Of a DNA stretch of 64,000 bases, positions 11,445 through 24,300 are shown one piece after another. The position numbers and the translations under genes are program-made. The notes under the pieces are model-generated. The model did no database searches. It was not told the origin of the DNA and worked only from the letters and a program-made list of their open reading frames with translations. The DNA is from Populus alba (lineage: Eukaryota > Streptophyta > Magnoliopsida > Malpighiales > Salicaceae), in the NCBI RefSeq assembly GCF_005239225.2, contig NC_133294.1, positions 16,443,631 to 16,507,630 on the forward strand, read 5' to 3'. The number at the start of each line of letters is the position of its first letter. The stretch's first letter is position 1.

Positions 11445-13363
11445 GGAGGAGTGAAAGAGAGCAGTAGATTGCTGTGTGTGGTCCTCCATCATGTGATGGT
11501 GAGACCACCATATTAATTAAGAAGAGAAGCATTTGGACTATCTGTGTGTCTGATTTAAATGTGTTTGCTACTGTAAAAAAGTAGTATTTTTTGAACAAAA
11601 AGAGAAGAGAAAATCGAGAGAAAGAAAGGAAGTTGAGGCAGTTACAATATCTGTTTTTATTTTTTGTTTTTTAGCCTGTTGGATCAAATTGAAATTTGGA
11701 TAACAGTTTTTAAATATGTTATCCTTCATTCTAAACAGTTGAATCGAAGATTGATTGTATAAAAACTGATCGTTTTGATAGAAAATAGGGTTGTCAATAT
11801 TGTGAGTTTTTCTTAAACACTTCTCTTTTTAATCTTGTTGTATTACAAGAATATATTGTTCTTAATAATATGTATATTGTAGCCCTTAGTTAAATCTAAG
11901 AAAGAACAGTTGTGAATCCATTATTTGTTAATAGTAAAAGTTTTTAGGTGGACCACAGTCCCATAATTTTTCTCGCATCAAGTTTTTCACGTAAAAATTT
12001 TGGTGTTGATTTGTGTGATTGTTTACATTATCTTGTTCACTGTTTGATTCTGATTTTGATTGCACAAAAAAAAAATGATTGAGACTTGTGAATTGTGAAT
12101 TCATCCGGGTAAATTAGTGTCCGGTTATTTATTCCTAGTTTATCAACATAGATGAGATGACCAAAAATTAAAAGGGTGAGGCCATGTTTTGGACATCCTT
12201 CATCTTTCCCACTTGTATTAAACGAAAGAGATCCTGTAGAAGATCTGTGGTATCAAATGGTAAAGATGATGCTCTTTGATTGTTCTTGTTCCTTTTCATC
12301 GGGCCTTGTCTTGATGCTATTTTGTTTTTATCAGAACAATATTATTATTTCATAAATAAAAATACCCCTTAAAATAGAATTTTAATAAAAAAAACTAAAT
12401 TGATTTTTCTACCATTAATTAATTAATCAGGTTAATACAAGTGGACGAAACTCGAGTCAAGTTTTTTAATTATCATTATAATACTAATTATTCTCGAAGA
12501 CAGATGTTTCGATGTGTTCATGGATACTATGTAGCAAGGAACCAAATGTCACATGTGCAAGCACATGGATGCTGTTTGTGTCAATAATTGATCCTAGTTC
12601 TTTTCTTTCATTGATGTCATTTAGTTTGGACACCACGCAAGGTTTGAAGGCCAATTGCTTCGATCTTGTATTTAAATGGATTTTATAATTGTTCAGTTTT
12701 TTAGTTTGTTTTATTTGAAATAAAATATTGAATTTATATTTTTTTAGTATTTTTCAATAATTTTAAGTAGAGATAAAGTCACATACATGTTGAAATTTTA
12801 CACAGCAGAATATCCATAAATTAAGAACTAAAAAGAAGAAGAAGAAGCAGCAGCAGCAGTGCAAAAGCTTTCGAGCCTGTAGCCTGTATTAACTTGGAAT
12901 ATACTAGTTTACAGCAAAGCTCTATACTTCGGCCGACTTGAAAAAAAATATTTTAGTCACAGAAAATTATTTATTATTATTTTTAAATTCAGTCCAATTA
13001 ATTAATTTTAAAATTTATTATTTTGATTCTTTGCCTAGCTCGATCCTAAATATATCATTCCAGAGTTCTTTAAAATTAGTTTTTCATTCATTCACTATTT
13101 ATTAATATTTTAGGTTAAATTATTTTTATTGGGAAATATATAGTTTTCTATAAAATATTAATTTTAAAAGTGGGGTAAAAAAGGGGTAATCTATTAGGCA
13201 TCTGTTCCCTTCAGCTTCTATGACGAGGTCCAGGTTTTTTGTTGGCTTTACCAGCCAGTGACAGACAATTGATATTTCTCGCAGATATCGTATATATCAC
13301 CATTGTTGGATCTGATTCCAGTGCTAATTCTATTTCTGAAGGAACTAGAAATACATCTCTTTC

Positions 13364-13414
<51 letters not shown>

Positions 13415-13880
13415 TTTATTACTTGTCAAAACAACATTCTACATTCTAACGATCCTTTGTAGAAATATTTTTTGGGTTAATCCAAATCTAAATTAATACT
13501 TCTGTCCGTGACCCAAATTTTATCTCCAGTCGGGTTATAAAATTGAGCTAAAGATACAAAAAGATTGCCATTTTAGAAATCAAGAGTTTAAATAGAATCC
13601 ATCAAAAAGATGCACGCTTATAGATAATCTAAACAACTTCATTTGATCTTAATCAACTTCTCTCCTTTATTCACTTGAACCTTGGTTTACATTTTATCCA
13701 CATGGTCATGATAAGAAAGACAAAGGAAAATGTAAGCTACATGAAGTTCATACATTTAATAGCTACAGCACACTGGTACAAATCAGCTCAAAAATTTAGA
13801 ATTTCTCCATACAAATATTTGAGTTTTTATAATCTCAGGGCATCTATTGAAATCAGTAATATAAAAACCCTCAAAAGTCA
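11445..13880. other. Intergenic region, no supported gene
   Basis: Upstream of the P450 and downstream of the FAX-type gene. It holds A/T-rich sequence, a run of AGAAGAAGAAGCAGCAGCAGCAG near 12835-12860, and a long (TA)n microsatellite at 13367-13411. The two ORFs covering the (TA)n tract are low-complexity artefacts. The right end (13640-13880) should be the 3' untranslated region of the FAX-type gene. Confidence 0.6.
13367..13411. repeat. (TA)n microsatellite
   Basis: About 22 uninterrupted TA units; strongly self-complementary and likely polymorphic. Confidence 0.95.
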
Positions 13881-15807
13881 TCACTCAGCCTTAGCTGGAA
13901 TGTGGTTGCCACCGGTTGCAATTTTGTACAGATAAAATACAGTCATGAGAACACTGCAAGAAAACACAATGGTAAGTGCAATGCTCCTGGAAGTCGAAAT
14001 GAAATGATGTAATCAAAAAAGGAAATCCCCATTAATATGGTGTTATTTGATCGAAGGTTTCACAAAGTAAAAGTTAATGCATAGTGGCATGATGCAATTA
14101 TGCACACTACAAAAGCCAGGAAGAACTAAGACATTTTGGTGTGAACAAAAAGGAACCTTCAGCAGTATGGCTTCAAGAATTAGATCAAAAGTTTCACAAA
14201 GCAAAAGGTAAAGCATTGTGGCATAGTGCAATTACACACAACACAACAACCGTTCAGGACTAACATATTTTAGGCAGTGGCACATACTAGAAAAGATACT
14301 GAACATGAGAATGTTGCTCTCGGAAGTTCTATGCCAATACTCACAGACCAAATATTAGACTGGCATGCTCTCATGTGATTTGAATTTCACAAAAAAGAGG
14401 ACAGTATGCACAAGAAAATATCCAGCCATGAGTTTAATAGATACCATCAAACATGGGGGATGAAAAGTGATGAGGTAGTTAAAATGTAAAGCAAATGCAT
14501 AAGCTAATGAAATGCAAAAATATTTATATCTACTAATCAATTATGATTATATATTAGAGCAAATGTGCAGCACCGAGATAGAAGTACTGCACATATAATC
14601 AGAAATGAAAGTAACAGGAAGACAGATTTATCTTTACCTGATACCAGCAACAATACCAGCGGGCATTATCTTAGAGGTTTGCATATAGCGTTGACCCATC
14701 ACAAATGTCAGTGCAGCTGCACAAACTGTTCCAAAGACACATGGATTAATCAATATAATTACAATTTCCAGACAATTGGAAAAGGGCAAAGCATTATGAA
14801 CACAACATGAGTAGCAAAGTGAAGGAAGTTATGTTTTCTTCAATTTAACGAGTGTCGTTTTCAACCAAAAAAAGACCAGGATCTGAAGCCTAGAGGTCGG
14901 TGTTTTGATATTCAGAATAGGGAAGAGAAACCAATTAACATTTCAGTCAAGATAAACTCCTAATATGGATATTTTTCCTTTCTTGGATTTGTACGACCAC
15001 CAACGTACATAGGCCGTACTATCCAGGCCATTTTATCTGTTTATGACACACGAAAGGTTTAATGCAAAGCTTATACTTAAGAGTAGCTTAGTCCCTCTAA
15101 TTGAAAACAAGGGTCTTTTCATTCACCCTAATCAACCGACTTCTCTTCATAATAGAGAATGCTTCAATCACCAAAGAATTGCTCAAATTGAAAACAGAAC
15201 CTCTTCAATCAACTTAAGCAATCTAGTTCAAATACAATCCACTGATCCAAATGACTAATTCCACTACCCCTTCGTCCCGTTCACTAACTAATGCTAATTT
15301 GATGGAGACCCATTACAACAATAAATACTATCTCATATAAATCACAAAAATAAACTTCATTTACTCAATAAATACTTCAAGTCTTCAACACCATGCCCCT
15401 TCCTTTAGCAAGGAAGTTCTCAGACACCCTCGATAGCCATAAAATTTCCCATCTTTCACTCATTCTTATTATAGATTATCAAGATCAACACCATTTCATA
15501 CATACATATGCAAACACACACACAATCAAAAAAGTGAACAGTACCAACCCAAAAAAGCATCAGTCTTTGAACAAAAACAAACAAAGAAAAGAACCAAGAG
15601 GGTCTTACCAGTTTCAATAGCCAAGCCAAGAAATGAATTCTTCCCCTTCGAAAAAGCTTTAAGACTCAAGTATCCAGCAAAGATGAGAACCAAACCAGTG
15701 CCCACACCCCCTCCTAATGATGCAACACTCCCTTTCCTCAAATATCCAATAACCCCTCCAATCACAATAACCAGTCCATATGGGATTGTGAAGCAGAAGT
15801 CATGCAT
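13881..15807 (-). CDS. TMEM14-family protein, FATTY ACID EXPORT 5/6-like, 119 aa
   Basis: Three exons on the minus strand: 15807-15609, 14725-14638 and 13953-13881, joined at phases 1 and 2, total 120 codons with stop. The protein is small and nearly all membrane: four hydrophobic segments, starting IPYGLVIVIGGVIGYL, then GGGVGTGLVLIFAGYLSL. The family-typical block VMGQRYMQTSKIMPAGIVAG follows, and the tail is YLYKIATGGNHIPAKAE. These features match the TMEM14/Tmemb_14 family, whose plant members include the FAX proteins. Plastid FAX1 exports fatty acids; the short FAX5-7-type members lack a plastid transit peptide, as here, and are thought to sit in ER or secretory membranes. The length matches the short Arabidopsis members (about 119 aa from memory). 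The first exon begins directly at MHDFCFTIPYG. Confidence 0.9.
14050..14280. repeat. Diverged tandem duplication in a FAX intron, period about 133
   Basis: Within intron 2, the segment beginning ATCGAAGGTTTCACAAAGTA (about 14050) recurs as ATCAAAAGTTTCACAAAGCA (about 14183). The following 80 bases (GTGGCAT..GTGCAATTA, then AGGA..CTAA.ACAT) stay alignable with many substitutions, so the duplication is old. Confidence 0.65.
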
Positions 15808-18310
15808 CTTTCCCGGTTCTCTTGGTTTTCAAGATCAAGACTTTGCAGGGTTTGTCACAGATCAAGCAAAGAACGGAAGAAGAAAGAAAAGAATCTTCTG
15901 TAAATCAACTGCTTTTGGGAGACCAGAAATGAATATTTTTGTTTCCGAATCTGCCCTGGGAACTTCCAGAACGTGGTCGTTTTGTTGGTTCTTACGGTAT
16001 AGGGAAAGTGGTTCTTATCATGGGAGTGTGGCAAGCACGGTGGGAACTGGGAAGTTATTCGTGATCAATTGTTGCATTATGGTCCTTGTATTTTTATAGG
16101 AATGACATATTGATTAAGCACTTTGAGTTTTTCCCCCTTTTTTTTAAGATTTGGCTAGTTGATTTGTGGAAACTATGGACAATTGTTCACTGGAGAGATT
16201 ATCTTATCTGCCAAGTTAATTTTTTTTGTTGAACTGGTTAACGTCGGTTAATTTATTTAACTCATGATTCGATCATTAAACCGAATTAACTATCAAATCA
16301 ACTTTCAAAACCATGCTATTTAGTACTTTTTCTATAAAAAATAGAACATGTCATGATACTTCTTTAGGGACTTTATTATAAAAACAGAACCTTTCATAAT
16401 ATGAACACCTAATAATTTATTTGTTAATGCAAGCATAAGCTCCCTTCTGGTGGGATTTCAACAAGAGTTCATGTTCATCAAGATCCATGTCACGATAAAA
16501 AGACAGGAGGGGTTAGTGTATTGAATATGTTTTTCAATTTAGTGAAGCAATATTCAGACCTTGGATAATAAGCACGTTCCAGACATCCAGGAGAAACCGC
16601 AACTTCGATGAGACAGCTTGATGTTAATATTATCCTGTAATAAACATTTAGTCCTTGTGCTTGTCTTCCTGGCACGAACGCCACCCATCACTGGCGTGCC
16701 AGCAACTTTTCTTATTTAAAAACTCAAAAGTAAACATAAAAACACCAAAACACCTCAAATGACCATGCTAATTATACAAAATACTGGTGTGAAAATACAA
16801 AAATACTTCCAATGGCAAAGGGCGCTGGGATTCAAGGATTAAGAAAGCATGAAGCTCTTTTATAGAATAATCTAAACCCAAGTTCCCTTCTTTCATGTAT
16901 GTTTGTTTTAATCCATAGAACATTTTTTCTTCAACGAACAATTGATAAATCTAGCCAACAACTCACCATCCACCAACATGACTTATTTGACATTACAGAT
17001 TAGAATGCCTACAGGTCCGTCCAGTAACCTGTTTGCACAGAGAACACTCCAGTGTTGCCCATTGGTTCTAAATTGACAACCCGTTCATATAAACTGAGAC
17101 CTAATTTTTACAGTCTTCATCACATTACAAGAAACCATGTATTTTTCTTGTTCCGATTTGTATTCGAAACTCATTTCGTCTCAAGTTTCGATACCCTTTT
17201 GTTGTTTGTGTATCTGGAATTCTGATCATGTGTAATGTTTTATCTTAGGTGGTAATAAAGTTTTAGACGGGACTTTCGAGTTTCAAGTTTGATTCTATGC
17301 ATGCTGTTGATACTTGAGGATCTCCAATGGCACATAAAGTCAGCTGCATGTTAAGACGTACAAGGAATTGGCTTTAGCTCCTTAGTCGAGCAGCTAGCTC
17401 ATGCAAACGTTCTTCTCTGTTTCTTTCTGGTAGGATAGGTAGGCTTCTTACTAGCTGGATCTTGGATTACATCAGGAAGGAATTCTTTCTGTTCCATAAA
17501 AGTTGCCGTTTGGCTGATGGAATTTCATAACTTGACTTGTAATTCCGATTCCAAAGGAAATTGAACCAAGACTTCTAGGTTGGAGTTGCAAGCTCAAACC
17601 CTTGAAGCACTTCTCCAAGAACATTTTAGTGATCTAATCAGTAATCCATTTTAATGGAGAAACAAGACGTTTCGGTTAACTCTGCTTTTTAGACAGTATC
17701 ACGTACCAGGCAAATGGACTAATCGTTCTTCATTCAAATGTCTGACCATTTTTCAGGGTTAAGAATGCTGTTTCATAGCCCTTCCACCACCAAAATCCCA
17801 CCAATTTCAGGTACCAAACTCAAGAAACCATCTACTAGCCATCGGATGTTTTGAAGTGTATTATAGGTTTTTCTTTAGAGATGTATTAAAATAATTTTTT
17901 TATTTTTTTAAATTTATTTTTCATATTAACACGCATGATCTAGAAATACAAAAAGAAAAAATATATATATATATATATATATATTTAAAATTTCATAAAA
18001 ATTTTCATAAAGATCAAGTTGAACAGCAGAACATCATCCTTTAGAGGACAACCTGCGATGATATTTCATAAGGTGGAGCCATTACGTAAAGTATAAAAAA
18101 TACAAATGTCTAAAATAAAACAACAGCTATTGACCGTTACTATATTCAACTCCAGTCGGTCGTCCACGGGCACCAGTGATCAAACAGACTAGAGATGACG
18201 GCTTCATGTTATCAACTTGAGATATCATGGTAGATTGTATCAGAAACTATTTACATTAACCTCCCTAGTGTGAAGTTTCTAGCATAACATGCAACAAAAA
18301 TGAGAACATC
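15808..18310. other. Intergenic region, no supported gene
   Basis: Upstream region of the FAX-type gene and downstream of the purple acid phosphatase. Only short shadow ORFs are present. A (AT)n tract lies at 17960-17985. The stretch 18200-18310 is the likely phosphatase 3' untranslated region. Confidence 0.6.
17960..17985. repeat. (AT)n microsatellite
   Basis: About 12 AT units following an A-rich stretch. Confidence 0.9.
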
Positions 18311-21301
18311 TCAAGGTCCCATTAGAATCTTCCTCAGTCCATGTTTCTTTTCAGCAACGCATTCAGAATTCACCAATGAAGTTATCCAGACCTGATCTGA
18401 TCTAACAGGCTCATCGTCATCATTCCTATGCCAGCTCCAGAAGGCATGAGATGAATTTGCTAATTTGAGCTCACCATGGCCAAAACTTGCTTCACGGAAG
18501 ACTGACCAGGCTGGCTGTGGGTTTTTGTATCTGTCAATAATATAAAGAAAATCAGATTGAGATCAACTGAGAGAGGTTTTTTAGACAACTAAGAAAGCCA
18601 AAGAACTAGTCGAAAAGTTATTTTCACATTATTTTGGTCCCATAAAAGTTTAGTTGCAACAGAAAGTTGTGATAGTGAGGAGGACATACTTGTGGGCTAA
18701 GCCCTCTCTGTTTCCCCCATCTCCAATTGTAATATGGACAGCACCGCATGGATCCAGTTTTCCATTGTTTACACGTTCCTATGAAACAGATTGACAGATG
18801 ATATAATCCACGGTTCATGAAATTAAGGATGACAGGAAAATGAAAACCATAAATGCATATGCAGACATAAACCCCTGAACAATTTTCTTTTTGTTTGCAA
18901 CCCTTGAACTAATTTTGGTAATCAACGTTTCTGTCAATGTAAAATCATCAAGGACACATGCTATAGATTCTCTGTTGATGAGACACAATTACAGAGATAT
19001 CTAGGCATGCTGAAGTTCAACAAAGAGAATGCCTTCAGGGGTAAGATTCTCTGTAAGAAAATTTGACTGCCAAAAACATTAAGTGATGCAAATTGGAAAC
19101 TTTATATTCAAAGGTACCAGGTCATAACACAGATAATTTTGGGGGTATCCCTATATCTCCGCCTCAGAAAATTCTATACCATACCGTGCGTTCATAAGCA
19201 TGAACATGGCCAGCCAGCACGATGTCCACACTAGCAGCATAAAGTAATGGCTCCATAGCTTCCATCATCCAGTCCCCTTCATTTTGATGAGCCTCGTTGC
19301 TATTGTACCATGGGACATGGAATAGTACGAGCAGCCAAGGTGTCTTATTCCGGTCCACCTTGGCAAGATCAGCCTGTAAATCAATGATGATAGAGAAATC
19401 CCATTATTAGAAGCAACTAAAATATGCTCTTTTTTTTTCTTATGGAGCTTTGAATTAAAAAAAAAAGGAGGAGGGCGAGATAGCAATAAGACAACTATCA
19501 TGCTTTCTCATGAAAAGATGGAACTTGAAGCCTTTTGCATTAACCACTGAAGGGCATAGTTCACAGTGGGGTCACTAATTCGCTGCACCTTGATATCTCT
19601 AAATTGCAATAAGATGGGGTTAAGGATGATAAGATGAGATCGCAGTATTTGATACAGTTTCACACGTTTATAGATATTGCTTTTCAAGTGGTTTCATATC
19701 AACTAGTCCCAGTAAAGGTTAAGGTAAATACATGGAAGGGACAAAAGTAAGTTCTGTATTATTTCAAAATGCCCTACATGCCTAACAAACAAGAGAACAC
19801 ATGCAGCTAGAAGCATGGAGTCGCCAAATATGCTGTGACAAGTCTGAAAGAGCAACACAGAGATATCCATCATCGATTATTACCCTGATTTCATGTCAAG
19901 GAGTTTTTCGACAAATTAACATTTTCTTACCAATTTACGGAACCTTTTGTTAACAAACTACCATTTACAACTTAATACAGTCCAGGAAAGAAGATAATAT
20001 TGGAAAAGGATAAAAAACAACTAACCTCGAGCCAGTTATATTGATTGGAGTACTCATCATAATCAGCATATGAGCCAAGCATAATAATATGAGCCCCTGC
20101 AACTTCGAAAGAATAATAAAGATTTGAACTTGACCCACTCTCCTCAAATGGCATCTTCCATCTAGAATTGTAGGATTCAAAACCATCCTTGAGGAATGGA
20201 ATGCTTTCTCTTTCATGATTCCCCTGTGTTACCATCCAAGGTCTTGCACTGGCAAGTGGCTCAACCAGCTCACCAAATGTGTCCCAGAGGTGCTGCATGT
20301 AATCAGCATATGAAAGGTCTCCGGGCAGCAGGTGCACATCATATTTGCATTGATCAATATGATCTAGTGTCGATTGAGTCCAGCCAGTTTGACCTAAATC
20401 TCCAGCCACAGCAAAAGTAACTGGGAACTGAGCTGGAGGAGTCTTGAGCTTGTACTCGGGACCACCTCCTCCACATCGATAGTAATAAACTGTGCTATCC
20501 TCCAGTGGTCCAATGACTGTGTGGTGTATCTTTCCAGAGCTATAAAATAGGTAGCTATAACACGTGCTCTCTCCTATAGCTATATTGCTGTATCTTCCAG
20601 GAGAAGTTCCATATTCCACCATTGATGCAGCAGATTTATCATTAGTGACCCATGAGACTCGCATGTGCTTGTCTCCAGCCAAAGAGATGTGCACCTACAA
20701 CAGGCATCCATGGAGTAAAAGCACTTCAGATACCAAATCAGCATTTTAAATCACCTTGAAAAGCCATAAAAACTATCATTCCAAAACACTTCAAGCACAA
20801 ACACGAAAAGTATCTCCGGAAAAAACTCCAGGGAATATTCAGCATATGATTAAACCCAACAGACACCAGCCAAATTAACTCCAATTAAACAAGAAATCAT
20901 AGTTTCTATCAATAAAATATCAAGAATTTCAATGTAAATAAACAGCAACAACTGAACACACTCAAAGCAATTGACTTTTATCCGATTCAAGAAACCATTT
21001 TTGGACCAAAGAAATACCACAGAACCCAGATGAATAAACAAGAAAAACCCAGATCAGATCATTAGAAAAAGAAACGACCTTTAACACTAAAACCACTAAA
21101 AAAAACTCTATATCAACACAATCTAATCAACGGAACAGAAATTAAGGTAAAGAGAAAGGATAAGATAACCTGTTGGGGATGAGAAGAAGACTTTGAAGGC
21201 CTTGAAAAATCAAGAGTCTTTCGAGTTGGAGGCCTAAAGTATTCACTTGTAGCAGTTGCAGAGATTAACAGAAACAAAGCTAAGACCAGTTTTGGCTCCA
21301 T
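18311..21301 (-). CDS. Purple acid phosphatase, PAP18/PAP22-like, 432 aa
   Basis: Five exons on the minus strand: 21301-21170, 20694-20026, 19373-19185, 18778-18690 and 18530-18311, closing in frame at 433 codons. An N-terminal signal peptide (VLALFLLISATATS) points to the secretory route, so vacuole or apoplast. A fibronectin-like N-terminal domain (MRVSWVTNDK) precedes the metallophosphoesterase domain. All five metal-ligand motifs are present: GDLGQTG (Asp143), GDLSYADY (Asp170, Tyr173), GNHE (Asn203), LFHVPWYNS (His286) and GHVHAYER (His323, His325). Tyr173 is the charge-transfer tyrosine that gives these enzymes their colour. Length fits the low-40s-kDa plant group of PAP18-22. Such enzymes hydrolyse phosphate monoesters and often respond to phosphate starvation; no P1BS-type promoter analysis was done. 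Confidence 0.95.
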
Positions 21302-24300
21302 GGTTTGATAATTAGTAAGTTGCTATTATTGTTCTTGGCAACAATAAAAGATAGACCAGACAATTTAGGATGCAGTGTTGTTTTGCTTGAACTGGTGGTC
21401 ACTTGTCCTGTTAAATGACAGATTTGGCCTTAATCTAGGAGGCTAAGTACATCAGAAAATGTCAAAAAATTGTCAATGACAATGATTTCTGGTGTGTTTT
21501 CTAGTGAGACTGGTAGATGATGATAAGATAATAGTTCACGTGGCAAACTTATTTCTTAAAAAAGATTTTTTTTCTTGAGAGATAATTTTTCAAAGCTTTT
21601 TTTTTTCTTGAGAGAGTTTTTTAAAGTCATGAATTGTTTTCGTATTACCATGTAGAGTTTGCAGGTGGCAAGAAGGAAAAAACTAATTATGACATGTAAT
21701 TTTGGTATAGATATAATCTACCAAGAAACTTTATTTAATATGTAAAACTAATTCAAAAATATGTTAATAATTAGATAATGTTTGACATTGTGATAATGAT
21801 TGATTTTTAAATATTATTTTACTTGAAAAATATTAAAAAATATATTTTTTTATATTAACACATCAAAATAATTCTAAAAATATATATAAAAAATAATTTT
21901 ATATTTTTAAAAAACACCACTAAACCTAAAAAAGCAAAAGATATAATAATTAAAAAGGTTTATTTCTTTGAGATAAACATTGAGGATAATATCTAGAAAA
22001 GTTGGTTAGAAACTCTTCTGCGTTCCTTTGCTCTTGACTTTGTTTCCACATTTAATTTTATTTGTAATAATATCAATCTTTAAGTTGGTTAGAAAATGCA
22101 TCTTGAAATTGTTTAAGAATAGAACTTGATCTCTGTTAGTTAGTATACAAGTAGGCTTAAAAGTACTGTTATTCCTCATATATATATATATATATTGAAG
22201 TGGTAGGGTGAGGCTAAATTATTATAGTCATATCTATAAAACATTATTTATTAAAATAGTATTTTATTTTTTTTTAGTTTTTTTTTTAATTTGGTCATTC
22301 AACAACCCAATTTGTTTTACTTTGTAATTTTTTTCAAATTTATTTTTTAATATTAAGTTGTTTTGAGAAGTGTATGTTATAGTTTTTTTATTTTTTTGTG
22401 TTGGGTTATATACCGATTTCAAAGATTTAGCTTTTTTTTATATTTCAACTTAACCTTTAAAATTCATATCTTTTAAAAGTGAGTTTTCTTTCAAAAAAAT
22501 ATTATTTATTTTCTACTCGTTTATCTCGATCTCATAACTTATTAACAAATTAACTCGGGTTGACTTTGGCTATAAGCTTGCCACCAAGTTGAAGGTGGTT
22601 TATTCAGTTTACTTTTTTTTTTATTTTTGTTTAATTGAATACTTTTTTCAATTTCACCGTTTAACAATCCAATCTTGTTTTTATTTGTTTAGTTTTTTTT
22701 TCCTTTCAATTACATCATTTAATATTAGTTAATTTAAGAATTAAACTTTATAATTATTTTTCAAATTATTTTTTGTGAAGTTATCATAGTCTCTTGGATT
22801 TTGTTTTTTCTCTCTTTCTATTTCAATATTGAATTTGTTGAAAATAAAGTTTTGTAATTTTTACTATTTAATTTGTATGAAGTTATCTTGATCTCATAAC
22901 CTATGTTGCTGATTCAATAGGTTAGCCCGGGTTAACTTGAGTTGTATTTTTTTAATTAATTTTTTTATTTCATCCTTTAACATTGGATTGGTTGAAAATT
23001 GAACTTCGTAATTTTTTTTTTATTTTCTTTCTACGAGGTTATTTTGATATCATAACTCAGGTCGCGGGTTTGATAGATTAACCTAAGCTAATCAGGGTAG
23101 TTTTTCTTTTTCTTTTTTTAATATATATATATATATATATATAATTTCCTTCTTTAATATTGACTTGATTATGAATTATACTTCATAATTTATTAATTTA
23201 ATTTTTACAAGGTTGTCACAATTTCATGACCTGATAGTTGTCTTCAATATTTTAAAAAAACAAAATGTCATTCAATATGTCACCAGATGTATATTTTTTA
23301 AAAAAATATCATTCAATATACATTATATTTCGAGTTCATAATTATTTTTTAAAAATATATTAACAATATTTAGATATTTTTATTTATATTAAAAAAAATT
23401 AATAATTATCTAGTTACAAACAGTTATTTGTAAATGATAAAAACATCACGCACGATAACAAATCAAATGAATTAAATTGTCCAAACCTTTTGTACTCTTC
23501 ATAATTTGTTTCCAAATATAGAAGGAATCGTGAATTTTGTTGAGACTTCAAATACAGCTTGAAAATGAATTTCATTTCTCGCTTACATTGAGCCCGTGGC
23601 ATTGCTGCCAAACCGGTGTTTTGTAAAAATTCAAATTTTTTTTTTGATTGTGCATTTGCATGCTTTTAAAAGCTACAAAAGCAACCGCTACCACACTGCC
23701 AAACACGCTCGAACACGGCTTGAATTTTGAATTTTGTTGAGACTTCAAAAACAGCTTGAAAATGAAGAAAATTCTTGAACTACCGTGGTTCATTTCATTC
23801 ACAAATTTAACCATAATAATAATAATAATAATAGGATCAATTAATTGTTCTAAATTAAATAAAAAGTTTGGATGAACACAACTATTCATTTATACACAAA
23901 AAATGGATAAATGTTTGGTGTACAAAATATTTTGGAGTGACCTGCAAAAGTTATTTAAATATTTAATAAGTAGATGTGAATGAATAGACGTTTTAGAAAG
24001 TAACATTTCACTGTTTATTTCTAGGATTTTGGATGTATTTGCTTATGTTTTTATTTTAAAAGTGTTTTTATTTAAAAAAAAACACTAAATTAATATTTTT
24101 TCAAGTAATTTTTTTTATTTTGATATATTAATATTAAAAAATAAAAAAATTTATTTTAATATATTTTCAAGTAAAAAAACTACTTAAAAAATTAATTTTT
24201 TTAATCACCACTCATATCAATCCATAATTTTAGTACAAACTAAAATTAGGAGATTTATTATTTATAACCTAACCTAAGATTTGAACGATAGCCAATTCCC

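Noticed and set aside
11404..11598. Longer N-terminus for the P450 (65 more residues)
   Set aside because: The extra residues precede the membrane anchor, contain no conserved feature, and overlap the candidate TATA box.
13211..13496. ORFs across the (TA)n microsatellite on both strands
   Set aside because: The peptides are Ile-Tyr repeats from a simple repeat.
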